This document shows positions 28,284 to 41,529 of a stretch of 64,000 nt of DNA, in pieces. The notes beneath the pieces were generated by a model. It was not told where the DNA came from. It was given only the letters and a program-made list of their open reading frames with translations, and ran no database searches. Positions within the stretch are counted from its first letter, which is position 1, and every line of letters starts with the position of its first letter. This stretch comes from Pseudomonas sp. F(2018) (GTDB lineage: Bacteria; Pseudomonadota; Gammaproteobacteria; Pseudomonadales; Pseudomonadaceae): contig NZ_SCOM01000002.1 in assembly GCF_005508865.1 (NCBI RefSeq), positions 744,001 to 808,000 on the forward strand, in the 5' to 3' direction. The translations under genes and the position numbers were made by a program.

Positions 28284-28402
28284 CTGCGCCCGGCCGTCAG
28301 GGGCTTTAAGGCCTACAATTAGACGGCTGGCACTCCCTTGGTGAGGGGTACCTGACCAGTGCACTTCCCGACAACTTGCCCTGCTTGTTAGGGGCCTCTA
28401 GT

Positions 28403-28789
28403 GTGAAAAAAGCCGTGAATAGCCAACGACCTGTAAACCTAGATCTCAGGACAATCAAACTCCCGATCACAGCTTATACGTCCATTCTGCACCGTGTTTC
28501 CGGTGTCATCCTCTTCCTCGGTATCATCGTGATGCTCTATGCGCTCGATAAAACCCTGGCATCTGAGGAAGGCTTTGCAGAAGTACAGGCGTGCCTGACC
28601 AGTCCGCTGGCCAAGCTGATCATCTGGGGCCTGCTGTCCGCCCTGCTGTATCACCTGGTGGCCGGTGTACGCCACCTGATCATGGACATGGGTGTCGGCG
28701 AGTCGCTGGAAGGCGGCAAGCTGGGCTCGAAGATTGTCATCGCCGTTTCGGTGGTGGTCATTGTTCTGGCGGGGGTCTGGGTATGGTAA
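28403..28789 (+). CDS. sdhC: Succinate dehydrogenase cytochrome b556 subunit
   Basis: Membrane anchor of respiratory complex II that binds haem b and ubiquinone with SdhD. The 128-aa product begins at GTG 28403 (MKKAVNSQRPVNLDLRTIKLPITAYTSILHRVSGVILF), with AGGGG 8 bases upstream; a TTG further up extends the frame but is not supported. Three membrane segments; the haem/quinone-binding SILHRVSG and LYHLVAGVRHLIMD motifs are present. It overlaps sdhD by 7 bases. Confidence 0.95.
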   Translation: MKKAVNSQRPVNLDLRTIKLPITAYTSILHRVSGVILFLGIIVMLYALDKTLASEEGFAEVQACLTSPLAKLIIWGLLSALLYHLVAGVRHLIMDMGVGESLEGGKLGSKIVIAVSVVVIVLAGVWVW

Positions 28790-29151
28790 CCAACGTAACC
28801 AACTTCTCGCGTTCGGGCCTCTACGACTGGATGGCCCAGCGCGTATCTGCGGTCGTTCTCGCGGCTTATTTCCTGTTCCTGATCGGCTACCTGGTAGCTC
28901 ATCCGGGCCTCGGCTACGCCGAGTGGCATGCTCTGTTCTCCCATACTGCGATGCGCATCTTCAGCCTGCTGGCTCTGGTTGCTCTCATCGTGCACGCCTG
29001 GGTCGGTATGTGGACCATCACCACCGACTACCTGACGCCCATGGCCATCGGCCGCTGGGCGACCGGCGTGCGTTTCCTCGTCCAGGCGGTTTGCGGCGTG
29101 CTCCAGTTCGTCGTGTTCGTCTGGGGTGTGCAGATCCTGTGGGGTTTCTGA
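28783..29151 (+). CDS. sdhD: Succinate dehydrogenase membrane anchor subunit
   Basis: Second hydrophobic subunit of complex II. The 122-aa product (MVTNVTNFSRSGLYDWMAQRVSAVVLAAYFLFLIGYLV) has three membrane segments and the ALIVHAWVGMWTITTDYL segment with the usual haem-ligand His and quinone-site Asp-Tyr. ATG 28783 lies inside the end of sdhC, so translation is coupled. Confidence 0.95.
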   Translation: MVTNVTNFSRSGLYDWMAQRVSAVVLAAYFLFLIGYLVAHPGLGYAEWHALFSHTAMRIFSLLALVALIVHAWVGMWTITTDYLTPMAIGRWATGVRFLVQAVCGVLQFVVFVWGVQILWGF

Positions 29152-29154
29152 TCC

Positions 29155-30930
29155 ATGTCTAGCATTCGTACTCTTTCCTATGACGCCATCATCGTTGGTG
29201 GCGGCGGTGCCGGCATGCGTGCCGCACTGCAGCTGGCCCAGGGCGGTCACAAGACTGCCGTGGTGACCAAGGTCTTCCCGACCCGTTCGCACACCGTATC
29301 CGCCCAGGGCGGCATCACCTGCGCCATCGCTTCAGCCGACCCGAACGACGATTGGCGCTGGCACATGTACGACACCGTCAAGGGCTCCGACTACATCGGT
29401 GACCAGGACGCGATCGAATACATGTGTTCCGTCGGTCCGGAGGCCGTGTTCGAGCTCGAACACATGGGCCTGCCGTTCTCCCGTACCGAACAAGGCCGCA
29501 TCTATCAGCGTCCGTTCGGTGGCCAGTCCAAGGGCCCGGACAATCCGTCCGTCCAGGCTGCCCGTACCTGCGCCGCGGCTGACCGTACCGGTCACGCTCT
29601 GCTGCACACCCTGTACCAGGCCAACCTGAAGGCCGGCACCTCGTTCCTCAACGAGTGGTACGCCGTCGACCTGGTGAAGAACCAGGACGGCGCCATCGTC
29701 GGCATCATCGCCATCTGCATCGAGACCGGCGAAACTGTCTACATCCGCTCCAAGGCCGTGGTTCTGGCCACTGGCGGTGCTGGCCGTATCTACGCCTCCA
29801 CCACCAACGCCCTGATCAATACCGGCGACGGCGTGGGCATGGCCCTGCGTGCTGGCGTGCCGGTACAGGACATCGAGATGTGGCAGTTCCACCCGACCGG
29901 CATCGCCGGCGCCGGTGTACTGGTCACCGAAGGCTGCCGTGGTGAGGGTGGTTACCTGATCAACGCCCATGGCGAGCGCTTCATGGAGCGCTACGCACCG
30001 AATGCCAAAGACCTGGCCGGCCGCGACGTGGTCGCGCGCTCCATGGTCAAGGAAGTGATCGCCGGCAACGGCTGTGGCCCGGACAAGGACCACGTGCTGC
30101 TGAAGCTCGACCACCTCGGCGAAGAAGTGCTGCACAGCCGTCTGCCGGGCATCTGCGAACTGTCCAAGACCTTCGCTCACGTCGACCCGGTGCTCGCTCC
30201 GGTTCCGGTGATCCCCACCTGCCACTACATGATGGGCGGCGTTGCCACCAACATTCATGGCCAGGCCATCACCCAGGACATCAACGGCAACGACAAGATC
30301 ATCGAAGGCCTGTTCGCCGTGGGTGAAGTCGCCTGCGTATCGGTGCACGGTGCCAACCGTCTGGGCGGCAACTCGCTGCTCGACCTGGTGGTATTCGGCC
30401 GCGCCGCTGGCCTGCACCTGGAAAAAGCGCTGAAGGAAGGCGTGGAAGTCCGTGGCGCCAGCGAAACCGACATCGAGGCTTCCCTGAAGCGTCTGTCCGG
30501 CGTCAACGAGCGCAGCAGCGGCGAAGACGTGGCTCCGCTGCGTAAAGAGCTGCAACAGTGCATGCAGAACTACTTCGGCGTATTCCGTACCGGCGAATAC
30601 ATGAAGAAGGGCATCACTCAGCTGGCCGATCTGCGCGAGCGCATCGCCAACGTCAAGATTGCCGACAAGAGCCAGGCCTTCAATACCGCGCGTATCGAAG
30701 CGCTGGAGCTGCAGAACCTGCTGGAAGTGGCCGAAGCCACTGCCATCGCCGCCGACACCCGTACCGAGTCCCGTGGCGCCCACGCCCGCGAAGACTACGA
30801 GGACCGCGACGACACCAACTGGCTGTGCCACTCCCTGTACTTCCCGGGTGAGAAACGTGTTGCCAAGCGCGCTGTGAACTTCGCGCCGAAGACCGTTCCT
30901 GCATTTGAACCCAAAGTACGTACTTATTAA
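29155..30930 (+). CDS. sdhA: Succinate dehydrogenase flavoprotein subunit
   Basis: Catalytic subunit that oxidises succinate to fumarate with covalently bound FAD. The 591-aa product has the FAD-binding start [20 protein letters not shown], the flavinylation motif [10 protein letters not shown] with the His that carries [24 protein letters not shown], and the active-site segment [13 protein letters not shown]. It is 3 bases from sdhD. Many codons are of the CGT/GGT type, suiting a highly expressed gene. Confidence 0.98.
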   Translation: MSSIRTLSYDAIIVGGGGAGMRAALQLAQGGHKTAVVTKVFPTRSHTVSAQGGITCAIASADPNDDWRWHMYDTVKGSDYIGDQDAIEYMCSVGPEAVFELEHMGLPFSRTEQGRIYQRPFGGQSKGPDNPSVQAARTCAAADRTGHALLHTLYQANLKAGTSFLNEWYAVDLVKNQDGAIVGIIAICIETGETVYIRSKAVVLATGGAGRIYASTTNALINTGDGVGMALRAGVPVQDIEMWQFHPTGIAGAGVLVTEGCRGEGGYLINAHGERFMERYAPNAKDLAGRDVVARSMVKEVIAGNGCGPDKDHVLLKLDHLGEEVLHSRLPGICELSKTFAHVDPVLAPVPVIPTCHYMMGGVATNIHGQAITQDINGNDKIIEGLFAVGEVACVSVHGANRLGGNSLLDLVVFGRAAGLHLEKALKEGVEVRGASETDIEASLKRLSGVNERSSGEDVAPLRKELQQCMQNYFGVFRTGEYMKKGITQLADLRERIANVKIADKSQAFNTARIEALELQNLLEVAEATAIAADTRTESRGAHAREDYEDRDDTNWLCHSLYFPGEKRVAKRAVNFAPKTVPAFEPKVRTY

Positions 30931-30941
30931 GGGTGGCCACC

Positions 30942-31661
30942 ATGTCTCTTGGTAACACTTTGCAAGTCAGCGTTTATCGCTACAACCCGGAAAAAGACGC
31001 CGCGCCGTTCATGCAGGATTTCACCGTGCAGATCGACGGCAAGGACCTGATGGTTCTCGACGTGCTGGCCCTGATCAAGGAACAGGACGAAGGCTTCTCC
31101 TACCGTCGCTCCTGCCGTGAAGGCGTGTGCGGTTCCGACGGCATGAACATCAGCGGCAAGAACGGCCTGGCCTGCATCACCCCGATCTCCACCGTGGTGA
31201 AGGGCAACAAGCTGGTCATCCGTCCGCTGCCGGGTCTGCCGGTCATTCGTGACCTGGTCGTCGACATGAGCATCTTCTACAAGCAGTACGAGAAGGTGCA
31301 GCCGTTCCTGCAGAACGATACGCCGGCTCCGGCCATCGAGCGTCTGCAGAGCCCGGAAGAGCGCGAGAAGCTGGATGGTCTGTACGAGTGCATCCTGTGC
31401 GCGTGCTGCTCCACCAGTTGCCCGTCCTTCTGGTGGAACCCGGACAAGTTCCTCGGTCCCGCCGCGCTGCTGCAGGCCTATCGCTTCCTGGCCGACAGCC
31501 GCGACACCAAGACCGCCGAGCGTCTGGCGTCCCTGGATGACCCGTTCAGCGTGTTCCGCTGCCGCGGCATCATGAACTGCGTGAACGTGTGCCCCAAGGG
31601 TCTGAACCCGACCAAGGCCATCGGTCACGTACGTAACATGCTGCTGCAGAGCGGTACCTGA
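30942..31661 (+). CDS. sdhB: Succinate dehydrogenase iron-sulfur subunit
   Basis: Electron-transfer subunit of complex II. The 239-aa product carries the [2Fe-2S] ligands in SCREGVCGSDG and NGLAC, and the [4Fe-4S] and [3Fe-4S] ligands in CILCACCSTSCPSFWWN and CRGIMNCVNVCPKGLNP. ATG 30942 follows AAGGG by 8 bases; a GTG at 30933 overlaps that site and is less likely. A 244-base gap with several hairpins separates it from sucA. Confidence 0.96.
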   Translation: MSLGNTLQVSVYRYNPEKDAAPFMQDFTVQIDGKDLMVLDVLALIKEQDEGFSYRRSCREGVCGSDGMNISGKNGLACITPISTVVKGNKLVIRPLPGLPVIRDLVVDMSIFYKQYEKVQPFLQNDTPAPAIERLQSPEEREKLDGLYECILCACCSTSCPSFWWNPDKFLGPAALLQAYRFLADSRDTKTAERLASLDDPFSVFRCRGIMNCVNVCPKGLNPTKAIGHVRNMLLQSGT

Positions 31662-31682
31662 TTCAGCGTTTCACGTTACACC

Positions 31683-31710
31683 TGCGTCGGCGGAACGATT
31701 CGCCGGCGCA
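31683..31710 (+). other. Hairpin 1 in the sdhB/sucA gap
   Basis: TGCGTCGGCGGAA / TTCGCCGGCGCA, a 12-bp stem with one bulged base and one G-T pair around a 3-base loop, 22 bases after the sdhB stop. No T-run, so a stabilising or processing hairpin is more likely than a terminator. Confidence 0.55.
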
Positions 31711-31718
31711 GTAAAGCC

Positions 31719-31753
31719 AGAGCCCCAGCTCACAAAGCCAGGGCTCTTATTTG
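31719..31753 (+). terminator. Hairpin 2 in the sdhB/sucA gap, weak terminator or attenuator
   Basis: AGAGCCC (31719-31725) / GGGCTCT (31741-31747) with a 15-base loop, followed by TATTTG. It could reduce read-through from sdh into suc. A third short hairpin, TCCGGG / CCCGGA, follows at 31781-31798. No convincing promoter for sucA was found in the rest of the gap. Confidence 0.5.
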
Positions 31754-31905
31754 AAAGAAAAATGACGACCAGCAGGGGCATCCGGGCTGGTACCCGGACT
31801 ATCTGCGGGATCCGTAGTGGCTTACCAGGTCGCTGCTTCAGGACTATGAATGGCCCAGCTACGGCTTCCACGCCGGTGGTGTCCCCTTACCGAGGGTGAC
31901 CAAGC

Positions 31906-34737
31906 ATGCAAGAAAGCGTGATGCAGCGCATGTGGGACAGCGCCCACCTATCCGGTGGCAACGCGGCCTACGTGGAAGAGCTCTATGAGCTCTACCTGCA
32001 CGATCCCAACGCTGTGCCCGAAGAGTGGCGCACCTACTTCCAGAAACTGCCGGCCGACGGGAATACCGTCACCGACGTTTCGCACTCCACTGTCCGCGAT
32101 CATTTCGTGCTGCTGGCCAAGAACCAGCGCCGTGCTCAACCGGTTTCCGCCGGGAGCGTGAGCAGCGAGCACGAGAAGAAGCAGGTGGAAGTTCTGCGTC
32201 TGATCCAGGCATATCGCATGCGCGGCCATCAGGCCTCCACGCTCGACCCGCTGGGTCTGTGGCAGCGTCCTGCGCCAGCCGATCTGGCGGTCCATCACTA
32301 TGGGCTGACCAACGCCGACCTCGACACCACCTTCCGTACCGGTGAGCTTTACATCGGCAAGGAGGAGGCGACTCTACGGGAAATCCACGAGTCGTTGCAG
32401 CAGACATATTGCCGCACCATCGGCGCCGAGTTCACCCACATCGTCGATTCCGAGCAGCGCAAGTGGTTCCAGCAGCGTCTGGAAAGCGTGCGCGGCCGCC
32501 CGGCCTACTCGGTCGAGGTGCAGAGCCATCTGCTCGAGCGCCTGACCGCCGCCGAAGGCCTGGAAAAGTACCTGGGCACCAAGTACCCGGGCACCAAGCG
32601 CTTCGGTCTGGAAGGCGGCGAGAGCCTGATCCCGCTGCTGGACGAGATCATCCAGCGCTGTGGCTCCTACGGCACCAAGGAAATCGTCATCGGCATGGCC
32701 CACCGCGGCCGTCTGAACGTACTGGTCAACACCTTCGGCAAGAACCCGCGCGACCTGTTCGACGAGTTCGAAGGCAAGCAGGTCGAAGGCCTGTCGTCCG
32801 GCGACGTGAAGTACCACCAGGGCTTCTCCTCCAACGTCATGACCTCGGGTGGCGAAGTGCACCTGGCGCTGGCGTTCAACCCTTCGCACCTGGAGATCGT
32901 CTCTCCGGTGGTCGAGGGTTCGGTGCGTGCCCGTCAGGACCGCCGTCAGGACTCGACCGGTGACAAGGTGCTGCCAATTTCCATCCACGGTGACGCGGCG
33001 TTCGCCGGTCAGGGTGTGGTCATGGAAACCTTCCAGATGTCGCAGACCCGTGCTTACAAGACCGGCGGCACCATCCACATCGTGATCAACAACCAGGTCG
33101 GCTTCACCACCAGCCGTGCCGACGACTCGCGCTCCACCGAGTACGCCACCGACGTGGCGAAGATGATCCAGGCGCCGATCCTGCACGTGAACGGCGACGA
33201 CCCGGAAGCGGTGCTGTTCGTCACCCAGCTGGCCGTCGACTACCGCATGCAGTTCAAGCGTGACGTGGTCATCGACCTGGTCTGCTACCGTCGCCGTGGC
33301 CACAACGAGGCCGACGAGCCGAGCGGCACCCAGCCGCTGATGTACCAGCAGATCGCCAAGCAGCGCACCACCCGGGAGCTGTACGCCGAGCGTCTGGTGC
33401 AGTCCGGCCGTGTCGCCGAAGACGCGGTCAACGCCCGCATCGAGGAATACCGCAGCGCGCTGGACAACGGCCAGCACGTGGTCAAGAGCCTGGTCAAGGA
33501 GCCGAACAAGGAACTGTTCGTCGACTGGCGTCCGTACCTGGGGCATGCCTGGACCGCGCGTCACGACACCCGTTGCGATCTGAAGACCCTGCAGGACCTG
33601 GCCGGCAAGCTGCTGGAAATCCCGGAAGGCTTCGTGCTCCAGCGTCAGGTCTCCAAGGTGCTGGAAGACCGCGCCAAGATGACCGCCGGCGCCATGCCGA
33701 TCAACTGGGGCTACGCCGAGAACCTGGCGTACGCGACCCTGCTGTTCGAAGGCCACCCGGTGCGCATGACCGGCCAGGACGTCGGCCGCGGCACCTTCTC
33801 GCACCGCCATGCGGCGCTGCACAACCAGAAGGACGCGACCACCTACCTGCCGCTGCAGAACCTCTACGAGGGTCAGCCGCGCTTCCAGCTGTACGACTCC
33901 TTCCTCTCGGAAGAAGCGGTACTGGCCTTCGAATATGGCTACTCCACCACCATGCCCAACGCGCTGGTGATCTGGGAAGCCCAGTTCGGCGACTTCGCCA
34001 ACGGCGCCCAGGTGGTGTTCGACCAGTTCATCTCCAGCGGCGAGCACAAGTGGGGACGTCTGTGCGGCCTGACCATGCTGCTGCCGCACGGCTATGAAGG
34101 GCAGGGCCCGGAGCACAGCTCCGCGCGTCTGGAGCGTTACCTGCAGCTGTGCGCCGAGCACAACATGCAGGTCTGCGTGCCGACCACCCCGGCGCAGGTC
34201 TACCACATGCTGCGTCGCCAGGTGATCCGCCCGCTGCGCAAGCCGCTGGTGGTACTGACGCCGAAGTCGCTGCTGCGCCACCCGCTGGCCATCTCGACCC
34301 TGGAAGAACTGGCCGAAGGCTCGTTCCAGACCGCCATCGGCGAGATCGATCAGATCGATCCGAAGAAGGTCGAACGTCTCGTGCTGTGCAGCGGCAAGGT
34401 GTACTACGACCTGCTGGCCAAGCGCCGTGCAGAGGGTCGCGAGGACATCGCCATCGTGCGTATCGAGCAGCTCTATCCGTTCCCGGAAGACGATCTGGCC
34501 GAGATTCTGGCGCCGTACAAGAACCTCAAGCACATCGTCTGGTGTCAGGAAGAGCCGATGAACCAGGGCGCCTGGTATTGCAGCCAGCACCACATGCGTC
34601 GTGTCGCTTCCGCGCACAAGAAGGAGCTGTTCCTTCAGTACGCCGGCCGCGATGCCTCGGCTGCCCCGGCCTGTGGTTACGCTTCGATGCACGCCGAACA
34701 GCAGGAAAAACTGCTGAACGACGCCTTTACTGTTTAA
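31906..34737 (+). CDS. sucA: 2-Oxoglutarate dehydrogenase E1 component
   Basis: Thiamine-diphosphate enzyme that decarboxylates 2-oxoglutarate and passes the succinyl group to SucB. The 943-aa product matches the family length. It has the E1o N-terminal start (MWDSAHLSGGNAAYVEELYELYLHDPNAVPEEWRTYF), the GMAHRGRLNVLVN active-site His loop, the thiamine-diphosphate motif HGDAAFAGQGVVMETFQMS...VINNQVGFTTS, and C-terminal GQDVGRGTFSHRHA. GAGG lies about 10 bases before ATG 31906. Confidence 0.98.
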   Translation: MQESVMQRMWDSAHLSGGNAAYVEELYELYLHDPNAVPEEWRTYFQKLPADGNTVTDVSHSTVRDHFVLLAKNQRRAQPVSAGSVSSEHEKKQVEVLRLIQAYRMRGHQASTLDPLGLWQRPAPADLAVHHYGLTNADLDTTFRTGELYIGKEEATLREIHESLQQTYCRTIGAEFTHIVDSEQRKWFQQRLESVRGRPAYSVEVQSHLLERLTAAEGLEKYLGTKYPGTKRFGLEGGESLIPLLDEIIQRCGSYGTKEIVIGMAHRGRLNVLVNTFGKNPRDLFDEFEGKQVEGLSSGDVKYHQGFSSNVMTSGGEVHLALAFNPSHLEIVSPVVEGSVRARQDRRQDSTGDKVLPISIHGDAAFAGQGVVMETFQMSQTRAYKTGGTIHIVINNQVGFTTSRADDSRSTEYATDVAKMIQAPILHVNGDDPEAVLFVTQLAVDYRMQFKRDVVIDLVCYRRRGHNEADEPSGTQPLMYQQIAKQRTTRELYAERLVQSGRVAEDAVNARIEEYRSALDNGQHVVKSLVKEPNKELFVDWRPYLGHAWTARHDTRCDLKTLQDLAGKLLEIPEGFVLQRQVSKVLEDRAKMTAGAMPINWGYAENLAYATLLFEGHPVRMTGQDVGRGTFSHRHAALHNQKDATTYLPLQNLYEGQPRFQLYDSFLSEEAVLAFEYGYSTTMPNALVIWEAQFGDFANGAQVVFDQFISSGEHKWGRLCGLTMLLPHGYEGQGPEHSSARLERYLQLCAEHNMQVCVPTTPAQVYHMLRRQVIRPLRKPLVVLTPKSLLRHPLAISTLEELAEGSFQTAIGEIDQIDPKKVERLVLCSGKVYYDLLAKRRAEGREDIAIVRIEQLYPFPEDDLAEILAPYKNLKHIVWCQEEPMNQGAWYCSQHHMRRVASAHKKELFLQYAGRDASAAPACGYASMHAEQQEKLLNDAFTV

Positions 34738-34751
34738 CGCCTTCGCGTATC

Positions 34752-34777
34752 GAGGTGGCGGCACGGGCCGCCACCTC
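34752..34777 (+). other. Hairpin in the sucA/sucB gap
   Basis: Perfect 11-bp inverted repeat GAGGTGGCGGC / GCCGCCACCTC with a 4-base loop, followed by CTTG, not a T-run. Probably an mRNA stability or processing element inside the operon. Confidence 0.6.
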
Positions 34778-34809
34778 CTTGAAGAAAACGAATTTAAGGA
34801 ACACAGAGA

Positions 34810-36030
<1,221 letters not shown>

Positions 36031-36049
36031 TCCCACGGCTGCGCAACGC

Positions 36050-36079
36050 GGTGGCCCCCACAAGGGGCCACCCGGTTTT
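36050..36079 (+). other. Hairpin in the sucB/lpdG gap
   Basis: GGTGGCCCC (36050-36058) / GGGGCCACC (36064-36072), 5-base loop, then CGGTTTTA. The short T-run three bases away allows partial termination, which would lower lpdG relative to sucAB, or it may only protect the upstream mRNA. Confidence 0.55.
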
Positions 36080-36095
36080 ATTCGAGAAGGAATGA

Positions 36096-37535
<1,440 letters not shown>

Positions 37536-37543
37536 TGCGTGCC

Positions 37544-37598
37544 GCGCCCCGCCTAAACGCGGGGCGCTTCAGGAAAGACCACGGCGGACGGCCCGTGG
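37544..37598 (+). other. Two hairpins in the lpdG/sucC gap
   Basis: First stem GCGCCCCGC (37544-37552) / GCGGGGCGC (37559-37567), second stem CCACGG (37579-37584) / CCGTGG (37593-37598), neither with a T-run. The remaining 124 bases up to sucC hold no gene and no promoter I can defend; the gap (187 bases) may host a separate sucCD start. Confidence 0.5.
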
Positions 37599-37722
37599 CG
37601 GTTCGCAAGAACCAGTCGCAGGAATGTCCGTCGGACTGCTAACCAGTGCAGTCACAGGTGGCGCGGCGCCTCGAGCGCAGCGCCGAAATGCGCAATACCT
37701 AAACGAAGAACGGTAGATAAGC

Positions 37723-38888
37723 ATGAATCTTCACGAGTATCAGGGTAAGCAGCTGTTCGCTGAATACGGCCTGCCGGTTTCCACTGGCTTCGCCGTTGAC
37801 ACCCCGGAAGAAGCGGCTGCGGCCTGCGAAAAGATCGGTGGCAGCGAGTGGGTTGTCAAAGCCCAGGTGCACGCCGGTGGCCGCGGTAAAGCGGGCGGCG
37901 TCAAGCTGGTCAAGAACAAGGAAGACGCCAAGGCGTTCGCCGCCAACTGGCTGGGCAAGCGTCTGGTGACCTACCAGACAGACGCCAACGGTCAGCCGGT
38001 CAGCAAGATCCTGGTTGAGTCCTGCACCGACATCGACAAGGAGCTGTACCTCGGCGCCGTCGTCGACCGTTCCAGCCGCCGTATCGTGTTCATGGCTTCC
38101 ACCGAAGGTGGCGTGGACATCGAGAAAGTCGCTCACGAGACTCCCGAGAAGATTCTCAAGGCCACCATCGACCCGCTGGTCGGCGCTCAGCCGTACCAGG
38201 GCCGCGAGCTGGCCTTCCAGCTGGGCCTGCAAGGCGACCAGATCAAGCAGTTCACCCACATCTTCGTCAACCTGGGCAAGCTGTTCCAGGACTACGACCT
38301 GGCGCTGCTGGAAGTGAACCCGCTGGTGATCAAGAAAGACGGCAACCTGCACTGCCTGGACGCCAAGATCAACATCGACGCCAACGCCATGTACCGTCAG
38401 CCCAAGCTGCGCGCCATGCACGACCCGTCCCAGGACGACGCTCGTGAAGCCCATGCGCAGAAGTGGGAACTGAACTACGTCGCGCTGGAAGGCAACATCG
38501 GTTGCATGGTCAACGGTGCCGGCCTGGCCATGGGCACCATGGACATCGTCAACCTGCACGGCGGCAAGCCGGCCAACTTCCTCGACGTCGGCGGCGGCGC
38601 TACCAAAGAGCGCGTGACCGAGGCCTTCAAGATCATCCTGTCCGACAGCAACGTGGCTGCCGTTCTGGTGAACATCTTCGGCGGCATCGTGCGCTGCGAC
38701 ATGATCGCCGAAGGCATCATCGGCGCCGTGAAAGAAGTCGGCGTGAAGATCCCGGTCGTGGTTCGTCTGGAAGGTAACAATGCCGAGCTGGGCGCCAAGG
38801 TCCTGGCCGACAGCGGTCTGAACATCATCGCGGCTACCAGCCTCACCGACGCTGCCCAGCAGGTCGTCAAAGCCGCGGAGGGCAAGTA

Positions 38889-38889
<1 letters not shown>
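37723..38889 (+). CDS. sucC: Succinyl-CoA synthetase beta subunit
   Basis: Forms succinate, CoA and ATP/GTP from succinyl-CoA with SucD. The 388-aa product starts [20 protein letters not shown], has an ATP-grasp domain ([30 protein letters not shown]) and a C-terminal CoA-ligase domain ([16 protein letters not shown]). Its TAA shares one base with the ATG of sucD. The ribosome site is weak. Confidence 0.98.
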
Positions 38890-39776
<887 letters not shown>

Positions 39777-39793
39777 GGCTGACTTGATCGGAA

Positions 39794-39820
39794 AGAGGCC
39801 ACCTACGGGTGGCCTTTTTC
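39794..39820 (+). terminator. Rho-independent terminator after sucD
   Basis: Stem AGGCCACC (39796-39803) / GGTGGCCT (39808-39815), tetraloop TACG, then TTTT. This closes the TCA gene block. Confidence 0.94.
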
Positions 39821-40063
39821 ATTGCTGTCCAGACGGCCAGAAAATTGCCGCCAGGCGACAGATTGTTTCCGCTGTTCGACAGCTCGACCGCTGTCCGCCG
39901 CGGCCGGCGAGAAATTTCGTTAGGCTTGCAACTATCTACCCGCTCGCACCTCACAAGGGCGCGCAGCAGGAGCTTCGGCGATCGACCCGGACCGGGCAGA
40001 GAGCCTATTCCTAATCCAAGGGAACCCTCTGCTTTCCTTCTACTGCCAGTGGTAATTCCTCCT

Positions 40064-41377
40064 ATGACTCGCTTGAAAGGCCCGGACCTGTTGGCTCTGG
40101 GATTCATGACTTTTGCCCTGTTCGTCGGGGCCGGCAACATCATCTTCCCGCCTATCGTCGGCCTGCAGGCCGGCCCGAGCGTGTGGATCGCCGCCCTGGG
40201 CTTCCTGATCACCGCAGTCGGTCTGCCGGTGATCACCGTGATCGCCCTGGCCAAGGTCGGTGGCGCCATGGACAGCCTGAGCAGCCCGATCGGCAAGACC
40301 GCCGGCACCATCCTCGCCGCCGTCTGCTACCTCGCCGTGGGCCCGCTGTTCGCCACCCCACGCACCGCCACAGTGTCCTTCGAAGTCGGCCTGGCGCCGC
40401 TGACCGGCAACGCGCCGCTGCCGCTGTTCCTCTACAGCCTGGTGTACTTCGCCGTGGTGCTGGCCGTGTCGCTCTATCCGGGCCGCCTGCTCGATAGCGT
40501 CGGCCGCGTGCTGGCGCCGCTGAAGATCATCGCCCTGGCCATCCTCGGCGTGGCCGCGTTCATGCTGCCGCTGGGCGAGATCGGCGAGGCGACCCCGGCC
40601 TACCAGGCCGCACCGTTCTCCCAGGGCTTCATCAATGGCTACCTGACCATGGATACCCTCGGCGCCCTGGTATTCGGCATCGTCATCGTCAACGCCATCC
40701 GCTCGCGCGGTGTCGAGTCGCCGCGCCTGATCACCCGCTACGCCATCATCGCCGGGCTGATCGCCGGCGTCGGCCTGGCACTGGTCTATATCAGCCTGTT
40801 CCGCCTGGGAGCCGGCAGCCACGGCATCGCCGGTGACGCCACCAATGGCGCGGCGGTGCTGCATGCCTATGTGCAGCACACCTTCGGTGACCTCGGCAGT
40901 ACCTTCCTCGCCGCGCTGATCTCGCTGGCCTGCCTGGTCACCGCCGTGGGCCTGACCTGCGCCTGCGCCGAGTACTTCAGCCGCCTGCTGTCGCTGTCCT
41001 ACCGCACCCTGGTGTTGCTGCTGGCCGGCTTCTCGCTGCTGGTGTCCAACCTCGGCCTGTCGACCCTGATCCAGGTCTCGGTGCCCGTGCTGACCGCGAT
41101 CTACCCGCCGTGCATCGTGCTGGTGGCGCTGAGCTTCTGCTGGAACCTGTGGAACTCGCCGGGTCGCGTGGTTGCGCCGGTGATGCTGGTGGCGCTGCTG
41201 TTCGGCCTGGTCGATGCGGTCAACGCCGCCGGTTTCGCTGCCCAGCTGCCGCTGCTGCTCAAGCACCTGCCGCTGGCCGAGCAGGGCCTCGGCTGGCTGG
41301 TGCCCTCGGTGCTGACCCTGATCGCCGCGCTGATCTTCGACCGCCTGCGCGGCGAGCCGGCGACCCAGACCGCCTGA
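40064..41377 (+). CDS. braB: Branched-chain amino acid carrier (BraB/BrnQ, LIVCS family)
   Basis: Inner-membrane sodium-coupled symporter for leucine, isoleucine and valine. The 437-aa product, the length of P. aeruginosa BraB, starts [37 protein letters not shown], the LIVCS signature, and has 12 predicted membrane segments. The frame is open back to 39809, but ATG 40064 is the family start; the ribosome site is weak. A leader of about 240 bases lies upstream (39821-40063), in which I found no clear promoter or leucine-rich leader peptide. Confidence 0.94.
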   Translation: MTRLKGPDLLALGFMTFALFVGAGNIIFPPIVGLQAGPSVWIAALGFLITAVGLPVITVIALAKVGGAMDSLSSPIGKTAGTILAAVCYLAVGPLFATPRTATVSFEVGLAPLTGNAPLPLFLYSLVYFAVVLAVSLYPGRLLDSVGRVLAPLKIIALAILGVAAFMLPLGEIGEATPAYQAAPFSQGFINGYLTMDTLGALVFGIVIVNAIRSRGVESPRLITRYAIIAGLIAGVGLALVYISLFRLGAGSHGIAGDATNGAAVLHAYVQHTFGDLGSTFLAALISLACLVTAVGLTCACAEYFSRLLSLSYRTLVLLLAGFSLLVSNLGLSTLIQVSVPVLTAIYPPCIVLVALSFCWNLWNSPGRVVAPVMLVALLFGLVDAVNAAGFAAQLPLLLKHLPLAEQGLGWLVPSVLTLIAALIFDRLRGEPATQTA

Positions 41378-41387
41378 TCCAGGACTC

Positions 41388-41408
41388 GGGGCTGCGCAAT
41401 GCAGCCCC
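41388..41408 (+). terminator. Hairpin after braB, possible terminator
   Basis: GGGGCTGC / GCAGCCCC with 5-base loop, 10 bases past the braB stop, no T-run. Termination not certain. Confidence 0.5.
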
Positions 41409-41529
41409 TCTGGCGCGCACGTTTTGGCGCGCTGCACCTGTTGTTTGGCGCTTCTGGCATCTTCTGCCGATTGCCGCCCGGCCGGGTGTGCCGGACAATC
41501 GCCGGGAATCCTTTTGCAGTCCGTCCGCC

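Larger units (their letters stand above)
28055..28402. other. Intergenic region between gltA and sdhC
   Basis: About 350 bases without a gene, AT-richer than the surroundings. It holds the two divergent promoters, the gltA leader (about 50 bases) and the sdh leader (about 110 bases). The central 28145-28250 segment between the two -35 boxes has no motif I can name and may hold regulator sites. Confidence 0.7.

Noticed and set aside
31671..31871. 66-aa minus-strand frame in the sdhB/sucA gap
   Set aside because: It crosses the hairpins of the gap, has no ribosome site and no family-like sequence; it is antisense to the leader.
39821..40063. Leader peptide or riboswitch for branched-chain amino acids before braB
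   Set aside because: No short frame rich in Leu, Ile or Val codons and no recognisable aptamer core; only small hairpins such as GCTGT/ACAGC.
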